From an uncultured Prevotellaceae bacterium (GTDB lineage Bacteria; Bacteroidota; Bacteroidia; Bacteroidales; Bacteroidaceae): a stretch of DNA of 64,000 bases. A program made the translations under genes and the position numbers. Below, piece by piece: positions 1 through 7,729 of the stretch. The first letter of the stretch is position 1. The number at the start of each line of letters is the position of its first letter. The stretch spans positions 1 through 64,000 of the forward strand of contig ONLL01000009.1 of NCBI GenBank assembly GCA_900318685.1, in the 5' to 3' direction. Under the pieces are notes generated by a model. The model saw nothing but the letters and a program-made list of their open reading frames with translations, did not search any database and was not told the DNA's origin.

Positions 1-42
1 ATCTTCGATACGCTCTTGAATCGGTCGGACAAACTCAGTCAT
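1..42 (-). CDS. Possible start of an unidentified gene leaving the window
   Basis: A minus-strand reading frame opens with ATG at 42 and is still open at the window edge (14 codons, MTEFVRPIQERIED). It lies 60 bp downstream of the toxin stop codon and could be a third gene of that operon. The peptide is amphipathic and somewhat resembles the coiled spacer of type I restriction specificity subunits, but 14 residues are too few to identify it. Confidence 0.25.
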   Translation of the reverse strand, partial: MTEFVRPIQERIED

Positions 43-102
43 TTCGTTGAACTTTATCAATATAAAACTGGCAAGTTAGGAACTTGCGAAACTTGAATAA
101 TT

Positions 103-378
103 TTAGAACAAATCTGAGTGCGTGCCAGTCTGCAGGAAAAGCAGCGTCAGTTCCATGTCGTTCTGCTCCCATGTCATCAGCCAGTCTGGTTCGATGTGGC
201 ACTCCCACTGTCCGTCTCTGTTGCCCGACAACTTGTGGGGACGATACTTCATGGGTAGCGAGCCAGTAGAAGACAATATTAACATTGCCTCTTGTATGTG
301 GTGCATATTAAGTCCACGCTTTGCACAGCGTTTCAAATCTTTATCGAAACGCTTAGTGGTCTTTATAATGTACTTCAT
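103..378 (-). CDS. YafQ/RelE-family toxin of a type II toxin-antitoxin pair
   Basis: This 91-residue protein has the size and pattern of YafQ-type mRNA interferases: a basic N-terminal helix (TKRFDKDLKRCAKRGLN), a middle strand with H-K-L-x-G, and the C-terminal core ECHIEPDWLMTWE followed by LTLLFLQTGTHSDLF. The family cleaves mRNA on the ribosome; the W-E-CHI-PDW and TGTHSDLF blocks hold its catalytic His/Phe positions. Its start overlaps the end of the upstream antitoxin gene by 4 bases, so the two are translationally coupled. The protein looks intact. Family assignment rests on motif recall. Confidence 0.85.
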   Translation of the reverse strand: MKYIIKTTKRFDKDLKRCAKRGLNMHHIQEAMLILSSTGSLPMKYRPHKLSGNRDGQWECHIEPDWLMTWEQNDMELTLLFLQTGTHSDLF

Positions 379-611
379 ACGTTGATACCTAACTTCTTAA
401 ACATGTCATCGACAGAGTCGTATGTTGTCACTCTGCCGTTCTTCACATCATCCATCGCCTCGCGATAACCGGCCGTTTTTGTGATATCGTAATCTTTTTC
501 CTTAGTGGCCTTAAGTACCTTCACTGATGCTACGCCTACAAGCATCTTGCAAGCGCTCTTTACTTTTGAAACCAAGCTCTCATCTGGAACCTGTAATACT
601 ACTGTTGCCAT
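375..611 (-). CDS. Antitoxin of the YafQ-type pair
   Basis: This 78-residue protein precedes the toxin and overlaps it by 4 bases. The N-terminal half starts with a strand (ATVVLQVPDESLVSKVKSAC) that may form a DNA-binding dimer. The C-terminal half (YREAMDDVKNGRVTTYDSVD) has the pattern of toxin-neutralising tails in RelB/DinJ-like antitoxins. It probably binds the toxin and represses its own promoter; a 12-bp palindrome lies in the leader just upstream. I cannot place it in a named antitoxin family. Confidence 0.75.
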   Translation of the reverse strand: MATVVLQVPDESLVSKVKSACKMLVGVASVKVLKATKEKDYDITKTAGYREAMDDVKNGRVTTYDSVDDMFKKLGINV

Positions 612-614
612 GAT

Positions 615-626
615 AAATACGTATTT
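615..626. promoter_or_regulatory. Palindrome, probable TA operator
   Basis: AAATACGTATTT is a perfect 12-bp palindrome between the expected transcription start (near 635) and the antitoxin ATG at 611. Autoregulation by an antitoxin dimer at such a site is usual for these systems; binding here is inferred. Confidence 0.45.
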
Positions 627-641
627 GCGTGAATATTCGGT

Positions 642-674
642 GCAAAGTTACGACAAGTTTTCCAATCATCCAAA
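642..674 (-). promoter_or_regulatory. Promoter of the toxin-antitoxin operon
   Basis: On the minus strand a TTTG -33 box (674-671) is followed after 20 bp by TAACTTTGC (650-642). This is the canonical Bacteroidetes primary sigma-factor promoter, pointing at the antitoxin gene. Confidence 0.75.
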
Positions 675-728
675 TATTTCTGCCAAAAACTATGGTGTGT
701 TCCCTGATCCCGTGTATTCGGGAGATCG

Positions 729-1280
729 TTATTGCCTGCGGCGGATGAACAACAGGAGCAGGAACAGCGCCACGATGCCGGCGTGACAGGGAACAGTTCC
801 TGTCACAATTGTAAAAAGGCCAATGGCATTTGTAGCCTCTATCCATCGGGTAGGCGACAAAGTAAAAGCATTTAACCCAAAAAGGTCATTGAACCCTAAA
901 TCTACACAACATCTAACAGAAATCTTTTTCATTCTCATATTTGTGTCAGATTTATGGAGGATTTAAGGTTCTTCCGAGCCTAATGACCAACTTCGGTTTA
1001 AGCCTGCCTCTTTTAATTCGAGGGGGGTAAAACTAGGGTTATGAAGGGTTTACCACAAACCAAGATACTCGATGGTATTACGGTTGCGCAACCAATTTCC
1101 TACCACTCCGTTAGGGTCTGCAGCATTCTTCTGCCTGGCAATGTCTGTGATGCAGATATAATCAACACCACCGACGGTCATTGTCCTGAACGGTTCTTTG
1201 ATTCCTTTCAGATTCTGGCACCTCAGCAAACAAGAGGAACCTCTGGACGCTGAAAACTTTGTCCCAAAATTGTAACGCAA
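729..1280 (-). pseudogene. Decayed KilA-N domain protein
   Basis: Minus-strand translation gives the typical KilA-N pieces in order but broken. First comes VGGVDYICITDIARQ ... VVGNWLRNRNTIEYLGLW, ending at a TAA near 1050. The same frame continues after the stop with TLHNPSFTPLELKEAGLN. After a second stop and roughly 100 bp of unrelated sequence it resumes with LNAFTLSPTRWIEATNAIGL. The expected GRYGGTYAHRDIAF block then survives only as TGTVPCHAGIVA. KilA-N proteins are DNA-binding proteins of phages and mobile elements. At least two in-frame stops and one insertion make it a pseudogene. Between 1281 and 1461 nothing else is recognisable. Confidence 0.8.
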
Positions 1281-1461
1281 AATCGCTGGTTTCCGCAGTA
1301 TTTATTGCGGATGGGACAATGGGACAAAGTGACAAATACTCAAAGACGGCGTTACCCACCATCATCGGCATGCAGGACAGGGCGAACGGAGCATCCGTTG
1401 GAGCGGATATCAACCTCTACATGATGCCGCCTATCTTCGACGATAGGTCAGAGATGCGAAT

Positions 1462-1494
1462 CAGAGGATATGCCTGTAACGGGCATATCCTCTG
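1462..1494 (-). terminator. Hairpin downstream of ftsZ
   Basis: Perfect 13-bp inverted repeat (1462-1474 and 1482-1494, loop of 7), 22 bp past the ftsZ stop. It lacks a clear T-tract on the minus strand, so it may end the dcw transcript or only stabilise the mRNA 3' end. Confidence 0.6.
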
Positions 1495-1515
1495 AAGAGT
1501 GGGTGAGTTTGCTGT

Positions 1516-2841
1516 TCAGACGAAGCTGATGACGCCCTGGACGGCATTGTCGGGCTGGTCGGGACGCTTGGGCTCGGGAGCTACGTTCTGACTGCCTATG
1601 CTGGCCAGGATCTCCTTCGAGCGCTTGTAGGTGGGCGTGGACTCTACGGCTGAGATGACATCGTCGTTGTCGAGGTCCTCAGGGCTGAAGATGTAGATGT
1701 TAGGACGACGTTTGTAGCGCTTGGCACGCTCGCCCTCCTTGTAGTAGTGTATGCGGCGCTCATCACGCTTGGCGGCACGCTCCTGCTCCTCAGCCAGTCG
1801 GTTGGCCTCCTCACGTGTCTGCTGCTTGAGCATGCGCTCCTCCATGCCGTCGACGTCCTTCATGCCGAATCCTGTGGCGAGGATGGTGACCTTGACGCGC
1901 TTGCCCAGTTCGGGGTCGACGGCAACACCCCACTTGAACACGAAGTCGGAGCCGAACTTATCCATGAACTCGTGGACGTAGTTCATCTCCTCCATCATGA
2001 AGTTGTCCTTCGAGTCTTTCTGGTGCGAGAAGGATATGTTGAGGAGGATTTTCTTCGAGTTGAAGACATCGTTGTCGTTGAGCAGAGGCGAGCAGAGTGC
2101 GTCGTCGATGGCTTTCTTCACGCGGTCCTCGCCCTCGCCGTATCCTGTCGACATGATGGCCACGCCGCCGTCCTGGAGCACGGTCTTCACATCGTTGAAG
2201 TCGAGGTTCATGGTGCCATGCAGGGTGATGATCTCGGCGATGGACTTGGCAGCTACGCTGAGGGTGTCGTCGGCCTTGCCGAAGGCATCGAGGAAGGAGA
2301 GGTCGGGATAGATCTCGCGCAGTCGCTCATTGTTGATGACGAGGAGTGCGTCGACATGCTTCGACATCTCTTCCACGCCATCGAGTGCCTGGTCGATCTT
2401 GCGGTTGCCCTCGAAGCGGAAGGGGATGGTGACGATGCCCACGGTGAGGATGTCCATCTCCTTCGACACGCGTGCGATGACAGGTGCTGCGCCTGTGCCT
2501 GTGCCTCCACCCATGCCTGCGGTGATGAAGGCCATGCGTGTGCCGTCGTTGAGCATGTTGTGGATGTCCTGCAGGCTCTCCTCGGCAGCGGCCTTGGCCT
2601 TCTCGGGACGGTTGCCGGCTCCCAGTCCCTCGCTGCCCAGCTGGAGCTTGACGGGCACGGGAGAGTCGTTGAGTGCCTGGTTGTCGGTGTTGCAGACGAC
2701 GAAGGTCACGTCGTGGATGCCTTCCTTGTACATGTGGTTGACAGCATTGCCTCCTCCGCCACCTACTCCGATGACCTTGATGATGCTGTGCCTCTCTTCG
2801 GGTACCCCGAAATCTACTAATATGTCGTTGTTGTTGTTCAT
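1516..2841 (-). CDS. ftsZ: Cell division GTPase FtsZ
   Basis: FtsZ is the tubulin-like GTPase that polymerises into the cytoplasmic Z-ring. The 441-residue protein shows the N-terminal nucleotide motif (VIGVGGGGGNAVNHM, residues 24-37), the tubulin signature GGGTGTGAAP (111-120) and the NNERLREIYPD region. After the globular core comes a charged linker rich in Arg and Glu (about 335-385) and a tail ending VQGVISFV, the probable FtsA-binding peptide. It is the last gene of the dcw cluster, separated from ftsA by about 97 bp containing an iterated-word array. The start is the ATG before a short Asn run. Confidence 0.98.
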   Translation of the reverse strand: MNNNNDILVDFGVPEERHSIIKVIGVGGGGGNAVNHMYKEGIHDVTFVVCNTDNQALNDSPVPVKLQLGSEGLGAGNRPEKAKAAAEESLQDIHNMLNDGTRMAFITAGMGGGTGTGAAPVIARVSKEMDILTVGIVTIPFRFEGNRKIDQALDGVEEMSKHVDALLVINNERLREIYPDLSFLDAFGKADDTLSVAAKSIAEIITLHGTMNLDFNDVKTVLQDGGVAIMSTGYGEGEDRVKKAIDDALCSPLLNDNDVFNSKKILLNISFSHQKDSKDNFMMEEMNYVHEFMDKFGSDFVFKWGVAVDPELGKRVKVTILATGFGMKDVDGMEERMLKQQTREEANRLAEEQERAAKRDERRIHYYKEGERAKRYKRRPNIYIFSPEDLDNDDVISAVESTPTYKRSKEILASIGSQNVAPEPKRPDQPDNAVQGVISFV

Positions 2842-2851
2842 CTTATTGTCT

Positions 2852-2937
2852 TATTGTATAATTGCGAAATAGTATAATTGTATAATAGTGAAATAGTACA
2901 ATTGTCCAATAGTGAAATAGTCCAATCGTCCAATAAC
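2852..2937. repeat. Iterated-word array between ftsA and ftsZ
   Basis: About 86 bp built of near-copies of the words ATAATTGTATAATAGTGAAATAG and ATAGTCCAAT, repeating roughly every 11-12 bp. It fills most of the ftsA-ftsZ gap. No promoter box is visible inside it. Confidence 0.7.
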
Positions 2938-2938
2938 A

Positions 2939-4393
2939 TCATTCATCCTTAGTGATATCGTCGGCGAACTTGCGTATGCTGCGCTTGAACTTGTTCCACC
3001 TGCTGTTCTCCTTCTTGCGAAGGCGCTCTTCCTCACGCTCACGCTCCTCACGCTCACGCTCGGCACGCTCCTCCTCTTCCTTGCGACGGCGCGCCTCGGC
3101 AGCTGCCTGATCCTCTTCAGCGGCAGTACGGATGGTGCCTGTCTCCACTTCATGAGGCTGGCGCGGCTTGCGGTCGGGCACGACGGGAGCCTCGGTGCGG
3201 TCCTCCATCTCGAAGAGGTCGCCGGCAGGATTGATGCCGTTGCCAGCGCAGTTGATGTCGCCCTTGGCCACGAGGCCCAGGAGGGTGTTGTACATCGCGT
3301 TGTGGGCCTTGATCTGCTCGTTGCCGGAGTTGATGGAGATGGTGACGAACTTTGCCACGCGCACCTTCTCGATGTGGGTATGGATGGAGAAGGCCTTCTC
3401 GATGTTCTTCATGTTGGAACCGCCACCGGTGATGATGATGCCTCCGAGGAGCTTGTCGGAGAACTCAGCGGGTATCTGTGCCCCAACGTTCTCGATGATC
3501 TCCTGCATGCGTCCCTCGACAATCTCGATGAAGCGGCGGCTCTCGACCTGTCGCTCGGGGTCGATGTTGTACTTCAAGGTGGCGTCGATCTCGCTGTTGT
3601 CGGTATAGGCTGAGGCATACTTGAGCTTCATGTGCTCGGCATCGCTCTCCTCCATCTGCAGCGAGGCAATGTCCTTGGTGACATTGTTGGAGCCCAGGGG
3701 TATGACAGCCAGATGGCGCAGCACATTCTTCCAGAAGACGCTGACGGTGGTGGTGTCGGCACCAATGTCGACGAGTGCACAGCCTGAGCGCTTCTCGGCC
3801 TCGGTAAGCACGGCATTGGCCAGGGCCAGGGGAGCGAGATACATCTCAGCCACCTTGATGCCTGCTATCTCGAAGCATTTGTTGAGGTTCTGGAAGAAAG
3901 CCTTGCGCACCAGGATGTTGAGGAAGTTGCCCTCGAGCCTTGAGGCACGTATGCCTACGGGGTCCATCTGCAGCATGGAGTCGACGCGGTACTCCTGCTC
4001 TGCCACATCCAGTATCTTCTGGTCGGGATAGTCCAGATTCCAGTTGGCATCCATCAGCTCAACGACCATTTCCTGAGTGATGATGCTGTCGGGGGGCAGG
4101 TCGCGACTCACGCTGTTGCGGACAGAGCGCAGCGACTGTCCTCCCACTCCGACGAAGACCTGTACGACGCGTGTCTGGAGCTGCGCCTCCAGCTTCTTGA
4201 CGATGCCCGTGAGGCATTGGGCCGTCTTGTCGATGTTGTACACTACGCCCTTCTTGATGAAGGATGACGAGTTCTCCCTGACCATAGCTAGCACGGAGAT
4301 GCTGCCGTCGGGTTTCTTCTGTCCGGCAATGGCTGTCACCTTCGATGATCCAAGCTCGATTGCCACAATGAAATCTTTCTGTTCTGCCACCAT
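2939..4393 (-). CDS. ftsA: Cell division protein FtsA
   Basis: FtsA is the actin-fold ATPase that tethers FtsZ to the inner membrane. The 484-residue protein begins DFIVAIELGSSKVTAIAG (actin phosphate-1 motif), has GCALVDIGADTTTVSVF (phosphate-2) near residues 200-216 and GGIIITGGGSNMKNIEK (adenosine motif) near 320. The C-terminal region after about residue 400 is an unusually long, highly charged helix (RRKEEEERAERE...) ending in a basic amphipathic stretch (WNKFKRSIRKFADDI), the likely membrane-targeting sequence. It sits between ftsQ and ftsZ in the normal dcw order. Confidence 0.97.
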   Translation of the reverse strand: MVAEQKDFIVAIELGSSKVTAIAGQKKPDGSISVLAMVRENSSSFIKKGVVYNIDKTAQCLTGIVKKLEAQLQTRVVQVFVGVGGQSLRSVRNSVSRDLPPDSIITQEMVVELMDANWNLDYPDQKILDVAEQEYRVDSMLQMDPVGIRASRLEGNFLNILVRKAFFQNLNKCFEIAGIKVAEMYLAPLALANAVLTEAEKRSGCALVDIGADTTTVSVFWKNVLRHLAVIPLGSNNVTKDIASLQMEESDAEHMKLKYASAYTDNSEIDATLKYNIDPERQVESRRFIEIVEGRMQEIIENVGAQIPAEFSDKLLGGIIITGGGSNMKNIEKAFSIHTHIEKVRVAKFVTISINSGNEQIKAHNAMYNTLLGLVAKGDINCAGNGINPAGDLFEMEDRTEAPVVPDRKPRQPHEVETGTIRTAAEEDQAAAEARRRKEEEERAEREREEREREEERLRKKENSRWNKFKRSIRKFADDITKDE

Positions 4394-4406
4394 ACTTATT
4401 TATTTT

Positions 4407-4456
4407 TTTGCGATATTTCGGGATTTTGATATTTCGGGATTTCGATATTTCGGGGG
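4407..4456. repeat. Iterated-word array between ftsQ and ftsA
   Basis: Near-copies of CGATATTTCGGGATTT repeated about three times in the ftsQ-ftsA gap. The words resemble those in the array upstream of ftsH (46592-46672). Confidence 0.7.
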
Positions 4457-4458
4457 AT

Positions 4459-5199
4459 TTACTTTTTCTTGCACACGATCTGATTGCTGTATTCCACGCT
4501 GATGCGCGAGTACTTGTTCCATCCAGCCTGGCTGAGTCCATACTGATAGAACTTGCGCAGGCGCTCGAGCTTCTTGACCACGCCCACGGGCTGGCCTATA
4601 TAAATGATATGTTCGCCCACACGAGGCACCATCTCGACGGTATTGTCGGGCAGGACATTGATCTGCTCTATCTGGTTGCGCCAGAAGTCGTCGGCCATGA
4701 TGATACGGCCCAGAGGAGCGAGGACGTTGCTGGCAAAGGAACGGCTGATGCTGCCCGTAGCCACCATCAGGTTGCACACATAACCCGTGTTCTGCAGCGT
4801 GCGTCCGTCCTTGTCGACATAGTAGTCGTCGCCATTGGCAGCAAGCACTCGCACCACAGGCACGCGCTCGGTCACCCGGATATTGACACGCCCGTTCTGG
4901 GCCTTGTAGCACTCGGCCTTCTCTATCAGCTCCTGACGCTCCAGCAGCTCCTCCATCGTACGGAGGTTGACGTCGGCCATCGACTTCCCCATAGGATTGA
5001 CACGTCCTTCGTTGAGCATGCGCGTGACGTCGGCAGCCGTGAGGACTCCTTCTATCATGCCTTTCTCAATGGTGACCTTCACGCCATTGCACACGACATC
5101 CTTCTCTGCCGGGCGGTTGAAGGCTGTCACCGCCAGTAGCAGATAGATGCCAATGATAACATTGAATGTGACGACCAGTATTTTCTTCCAGTTCACCAT
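4459..5199 (-). CDS. ftsQ: Cell division protein FtsQ/DivIB
   Basis: A 246-residue bitopic membrane protein that links early and late divisome components in the periplasm. After a short cytoplasmic N-terminus (MVNWKK) comes one membrane segment (about residues 7-26, ILVVTFNVIIGIYLLLAVTA), then a POTRA-like region (VKVTIEKGMIEGVLTAADV) and a beta domain containing RVNIRVTERVPVVRVLA. Overall sequence conservation is low, as usual for FtsQ. The call is secured by topology and by the position between murC and ftsA. Confidence 0.92.
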   Translation of the reverse strand: MVNWKKILVVTFNVIIGIYLLLAVTAFNRPAEKDVVCNGVKVTIEKGMIEGVLTAADVTRMLNEGRVNPMGKSMADVNLRTMEELLERQELIEKAECYKAQNGRVNIRVTERVPVVRVLAANGDDYYVDKDGRTLQNTGYVCNLMVATGSISRSFASNVLAPLGRIIMADDFWRNQIEQINVLPDNTVEMVPRVGEHIIYIGQPVGVVKKLERLRKFYQYGLSQAGWNKYSRISVEYSNQIVCKKK

Positions 5200-5216
5200 A
5201 GGGGTCTTTTACAGGT

Positions 5217-6611
5217 TTATTGATTCTCTTTGGCCATTTTCCGCTTAAGGATATTGGCTATCTGGGGTACCATCTCGTCGAGGTCGCCTGCACCCAGCAC
5301 GATGAGCACGTCGAACGAGCGGCTCTTGACGAGGGGTATGACGTCGTCCTTGGTGATGAGCTGCTTCTCGACATTGGGAGCAAGACGGTCGTAGATGAGC
5401 TTCGAGGTGACACCCTCGATGGGCTCCTCGCGAGCGGGATAGATATCGGTGATGATGACCTCGTCGAGCTGGCTCAGGGCGCTGGCAAACTCCGGGTAGA
5501 AGTCACGTGTGCGGGAGTAGAGATGCGGCTGGAAAATAGCCGTGATATGTCTATCGCGATACAGCTCGCGCATGCTGCGTGCACTCTGGTAGATCTCCTG
5601 CGGATGATGAGCATAGTCGGAGAGGAACACCAGCTGCGATGTCTTGATCTTGAAGTCGAAGCGACGGTCGACGCCGCTGAAGTTGACCATTCCCACTCGC
5701 AGCTCCTGAGGCGTGCATCCTGCCAGCTGGGCCATAGCCATCGCTGCAATGCCGTTCTCGATGTTGATGGGCACGGGCTGTCCCAGCTCCACGTTGCGCA
5801 CATTCTCGATGGGCGAGATGAAGTCGAAGGTGATGCCTCCGTTCTCCATGCGGATATTCTCAGCATGGAAGTCGCCCTCGCTGAGACTGTAGTCATAGCG
5901 CCGCACACCAGGCTGCAGGCTCTCCTTCATCTCCAGTCCGCGATGGATGATGAGCACGCCCTCGGGCTGGATGAGCTCGGTGTAATGACGGAAGCTCTCG
6001 AGATAGGCCTCCTTCGTGCCATAGATGTCGAGGTGATCGGGGTCGGTGGCAGTAATCACCGTCATGTATGGGTGAAGCCAATGGAAGCTGCGGTCATATT
6101 CGTCGGCCTCGATTACCACGTACTCCGACTGGCTGAAGATGTAGTTCGTGCCGTAGTTCTTGGCGATGCCGCCCAGGAAGGCATTGCAGTCCAGATGGCT
6201 CTGATGCAGGATGTGGGCGCACATGGTCGAGGTTGTGGTCTTGCCATGAGTGCCTGCCACACACAGGCCTTTCATCTCGCGGGTCAGCGTGCCCAGCACC
6301 TGGGCGCGCTTCTGCACCTCGAATCCATGCTCGCGGAAGTACGTCAGTTCCTTGTGGCTCTCGGGGATGGCGGGCGTATAGACCACCAGACAGCTCTCGG
6401 GGTTCATGCAGGCATGCGGAATCTCGTCGATGTTCTCCTCATAATGCATGAGCACTCCCTCCTTCTCAAGGCGTCGCGTCAGCTCAGTAGGAGTACGGTC
6501 GTAGCCTCCCACCACCAGCCCGCGGCTGATGAAGTAGCGGGCAATGGCACTCATGCCTATACCTCCCGCACCTACGAAATAGACGGCTTTGATATTCTTA
6601 GTATTGATCAT
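5217..6611 (-). CDS. murC: UDP-N-acetylmuramate--L-alanine ligase
   Basis: MurC adds L-alanine to UDP-MurNAc using ATP in the cytoplasm, the first step of stem-peptide synthesis. The 464-residue protein has the UDP-binding glycine motif FVGAGGIGMSAIA (12-24), the ATP P-loop AGTHGKTTTSTM (119-130), the Mur ligase HPY region and the C-terminal SDYAHHPQEI motif. It overlaps murG by 4 bases (murG stop within murC start), so the pair is coupled; ftsQ follows 17 bp downstream. Confidence 0.98.
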   Translation of the reverse strand: MINTKNIKAVYFVGAGGIGMSAIARYFISRGLVVGGYDRTPTELTRRLEKEGVLMHYEENIDEIPHACMNPESCLVVYTPAIPESHKELTYFREHGFEVQKRAQVLGTLTREMKGLCVAGTHGKTTTSTMCAHILHQSHLDCNAFLGGIAKNYGTNYIFSQSEYVVIEADEYDRSFHWLHPYMTVITATDPDHLDIYGTKEAYLESFRHYTELIQPEGVLIIHRGLEMKESLQPGVRRYDYSLSEGDFHAENIRMENGGITFDFISPIENVRNVELGQPVPINIENGIAAMAMAQLAGCTPQELRVGMVNFSGVDRRFDFKIKTSQLVFLSDYAHHPQEIYQSARSMRELYRDRHITAIFQPHLYSRTRDFYPEFASALSQLDEVIITDIYPAREEPIEGVTSKLIYDRLAPNVEKQLITKDDVIPLVKSRSFDVLIVLGAGDLDEMVPQIANILKRKMAKENQ

Positions 6612-7726
6612 TGTTCTGCTAACTTTATCACTTCTTTTGCTATGATCTCAGCCGAATCAGGCAGTGCCATCTTCAGCACGTTCTCGCTGAGGCTCTTGAG
6701 CAGGGCATCGTCGGCAGCGGTTGCGACAGCCAGCTGAATGAGCTTCTCGGGGGCTTCACTATCCTTCACGAAGAGTGCAGCCTGACGGTTGACGAGCGCC
6801 ATAGCGTTCTTCGTCTGATGATCCTCGGCAACATTGGGACTGGGCACAAGGATCACGGGCTTGCCGATGAGACAAAACTCGGAGATGCTGCTGGCACCGG
6901 CACGGCTGATGACCAGGTCGGCAGCACGATAGGCAGCAGCCATATCGGTGATGAAGTCCATTACCTTCAGGTTCTGGGGCTGACCCTTTTGCTTCAGCTC
7001 CTCGGCTATCTGCTGACTATAGTATTTGCCCGTCTGCCAGATAAACTGCATGCCAGATGCCTCGATATCGGCAAGGTGCTGCATCACACTCTCGTTGATG
7101 GTGCGGGCACCCAGGCTACCGCCTACCAGGAGAATGGTCTTCCTGGAGCTGTCAAGGCCAAAGCTTTGCAATGCCTCCTCACGTGTGACCTTCGACTGCA
7201 GCAGCGCCTGCCTGACGGGATTGCCTGTGAGCATGATCTTCTCCTGAGGGAAGAAGCGCTCCATGCCCTCGTAGGCCACGCATATCTTCTGCACCTTCTT
7301 GGCCAGCAACTTATTGGTGACGCCGGCATAGGAATTCTGCTCCTGGATGAGGCAGGGGATGCCCATAGCGGCAGCTTTGTTCAGCAGCGGACCGCTGGCA
7401 TAGCCACCCACTCCCACAGCCACATGCGGCTTGAAGTCCTTGATAATCTGACGGGCCTTGCGCTGGCTCTTCCACACCATATACAGCACCTTCACATTCT
7501 TCAGCAGGTTCTTGCGGTCGAAGCCCTGAACGGGCAGGCCAATGATGTCATAGCCCGCCTGCGGCACGCGCTGCATCTCCATGCGTCCCAAGGCACCTAC
7601 GAAGACGATAGATGCATCCGGACGCAGCTCACGGATGGCATTGGCTATGGATATAGCGGGAAAGATGTGGCCTCCGGTGCCACCTCCGCTGATGATGACT
7701 CTTAATTCCTTTTCCATAATCATCAA
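6608..7726 (-). CDS. murG: UDP-GlcNAc:lipid I N-acetylglucosamine transferase
   Basis: MurG converts lipid I to lipid II on the inner face of the membrane. The 372-residue GT-B glycosyltransferase has the donor/acceptor glycine loop SGGGTGGHIFPA near residue 13, LVGGSLGARTINE in the second domain, and SRAGASSISE with PVILVPSP, the UDP-GlcNAc-binding block. The start could be either Met1 or Met4. It begins 3 bp after the ftsW stop and overlaps murC by 4 bases. Confidence 0.98.
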   Translation of the reverse strand: MMIMEKELRVIISGGGTGGHIFPAISIANAIRELRPDASIVFVGALGRMEMQRVPQAGYDIIGLPVQGFDRKNLLKNVKVLYMVWKSQRKARQIIKDFKPHVAVGVGGYASGPLLNKAAAMGIPCLIQEQNSYAGVTNKLLAKKVQKICVAYEGMERFFPQEKIMLTGNPVRQALLQSKVTREEALQSFGLDSSRKTILLVGGSLGARTINESVMQHLADIEASGMQFIWQTGKYYSQQIAEELKQKGQPQNLKVMDFITDMAAAYRAADLVISRAGASSISEFCLIGKPVILVPSPNVAEDHQTKNAMALVNRQAALFVKDSEAPEKLIQLAVATAADDALLKSLSENVLKMALPDSAEIIAKEVIKLAEQ

Positions 7727-7729
7727 TTG

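Noticed and set aside
772-798. Imperfect palindrome around GGGAACAGTTCC
   Set aside because: It lies inside the KilA-N pseudogene and has no promoter near it; probably chance.
729-938. 69-codon frame as an independent small gene
   Set aside because: Its sequence FTLSPTRWIEATNAIG is the C-terminal part of the KilA-N domain, so it belongs to the pseudogene.
1747-2820. 357-codon open frame opposite ftsZ
   Set aside because: Antisense shadow of ftsZ.
5220-6737. 505-codon open frame opposite murC
   Set aside because: Antisense shadow of murC with typical mirror composition.
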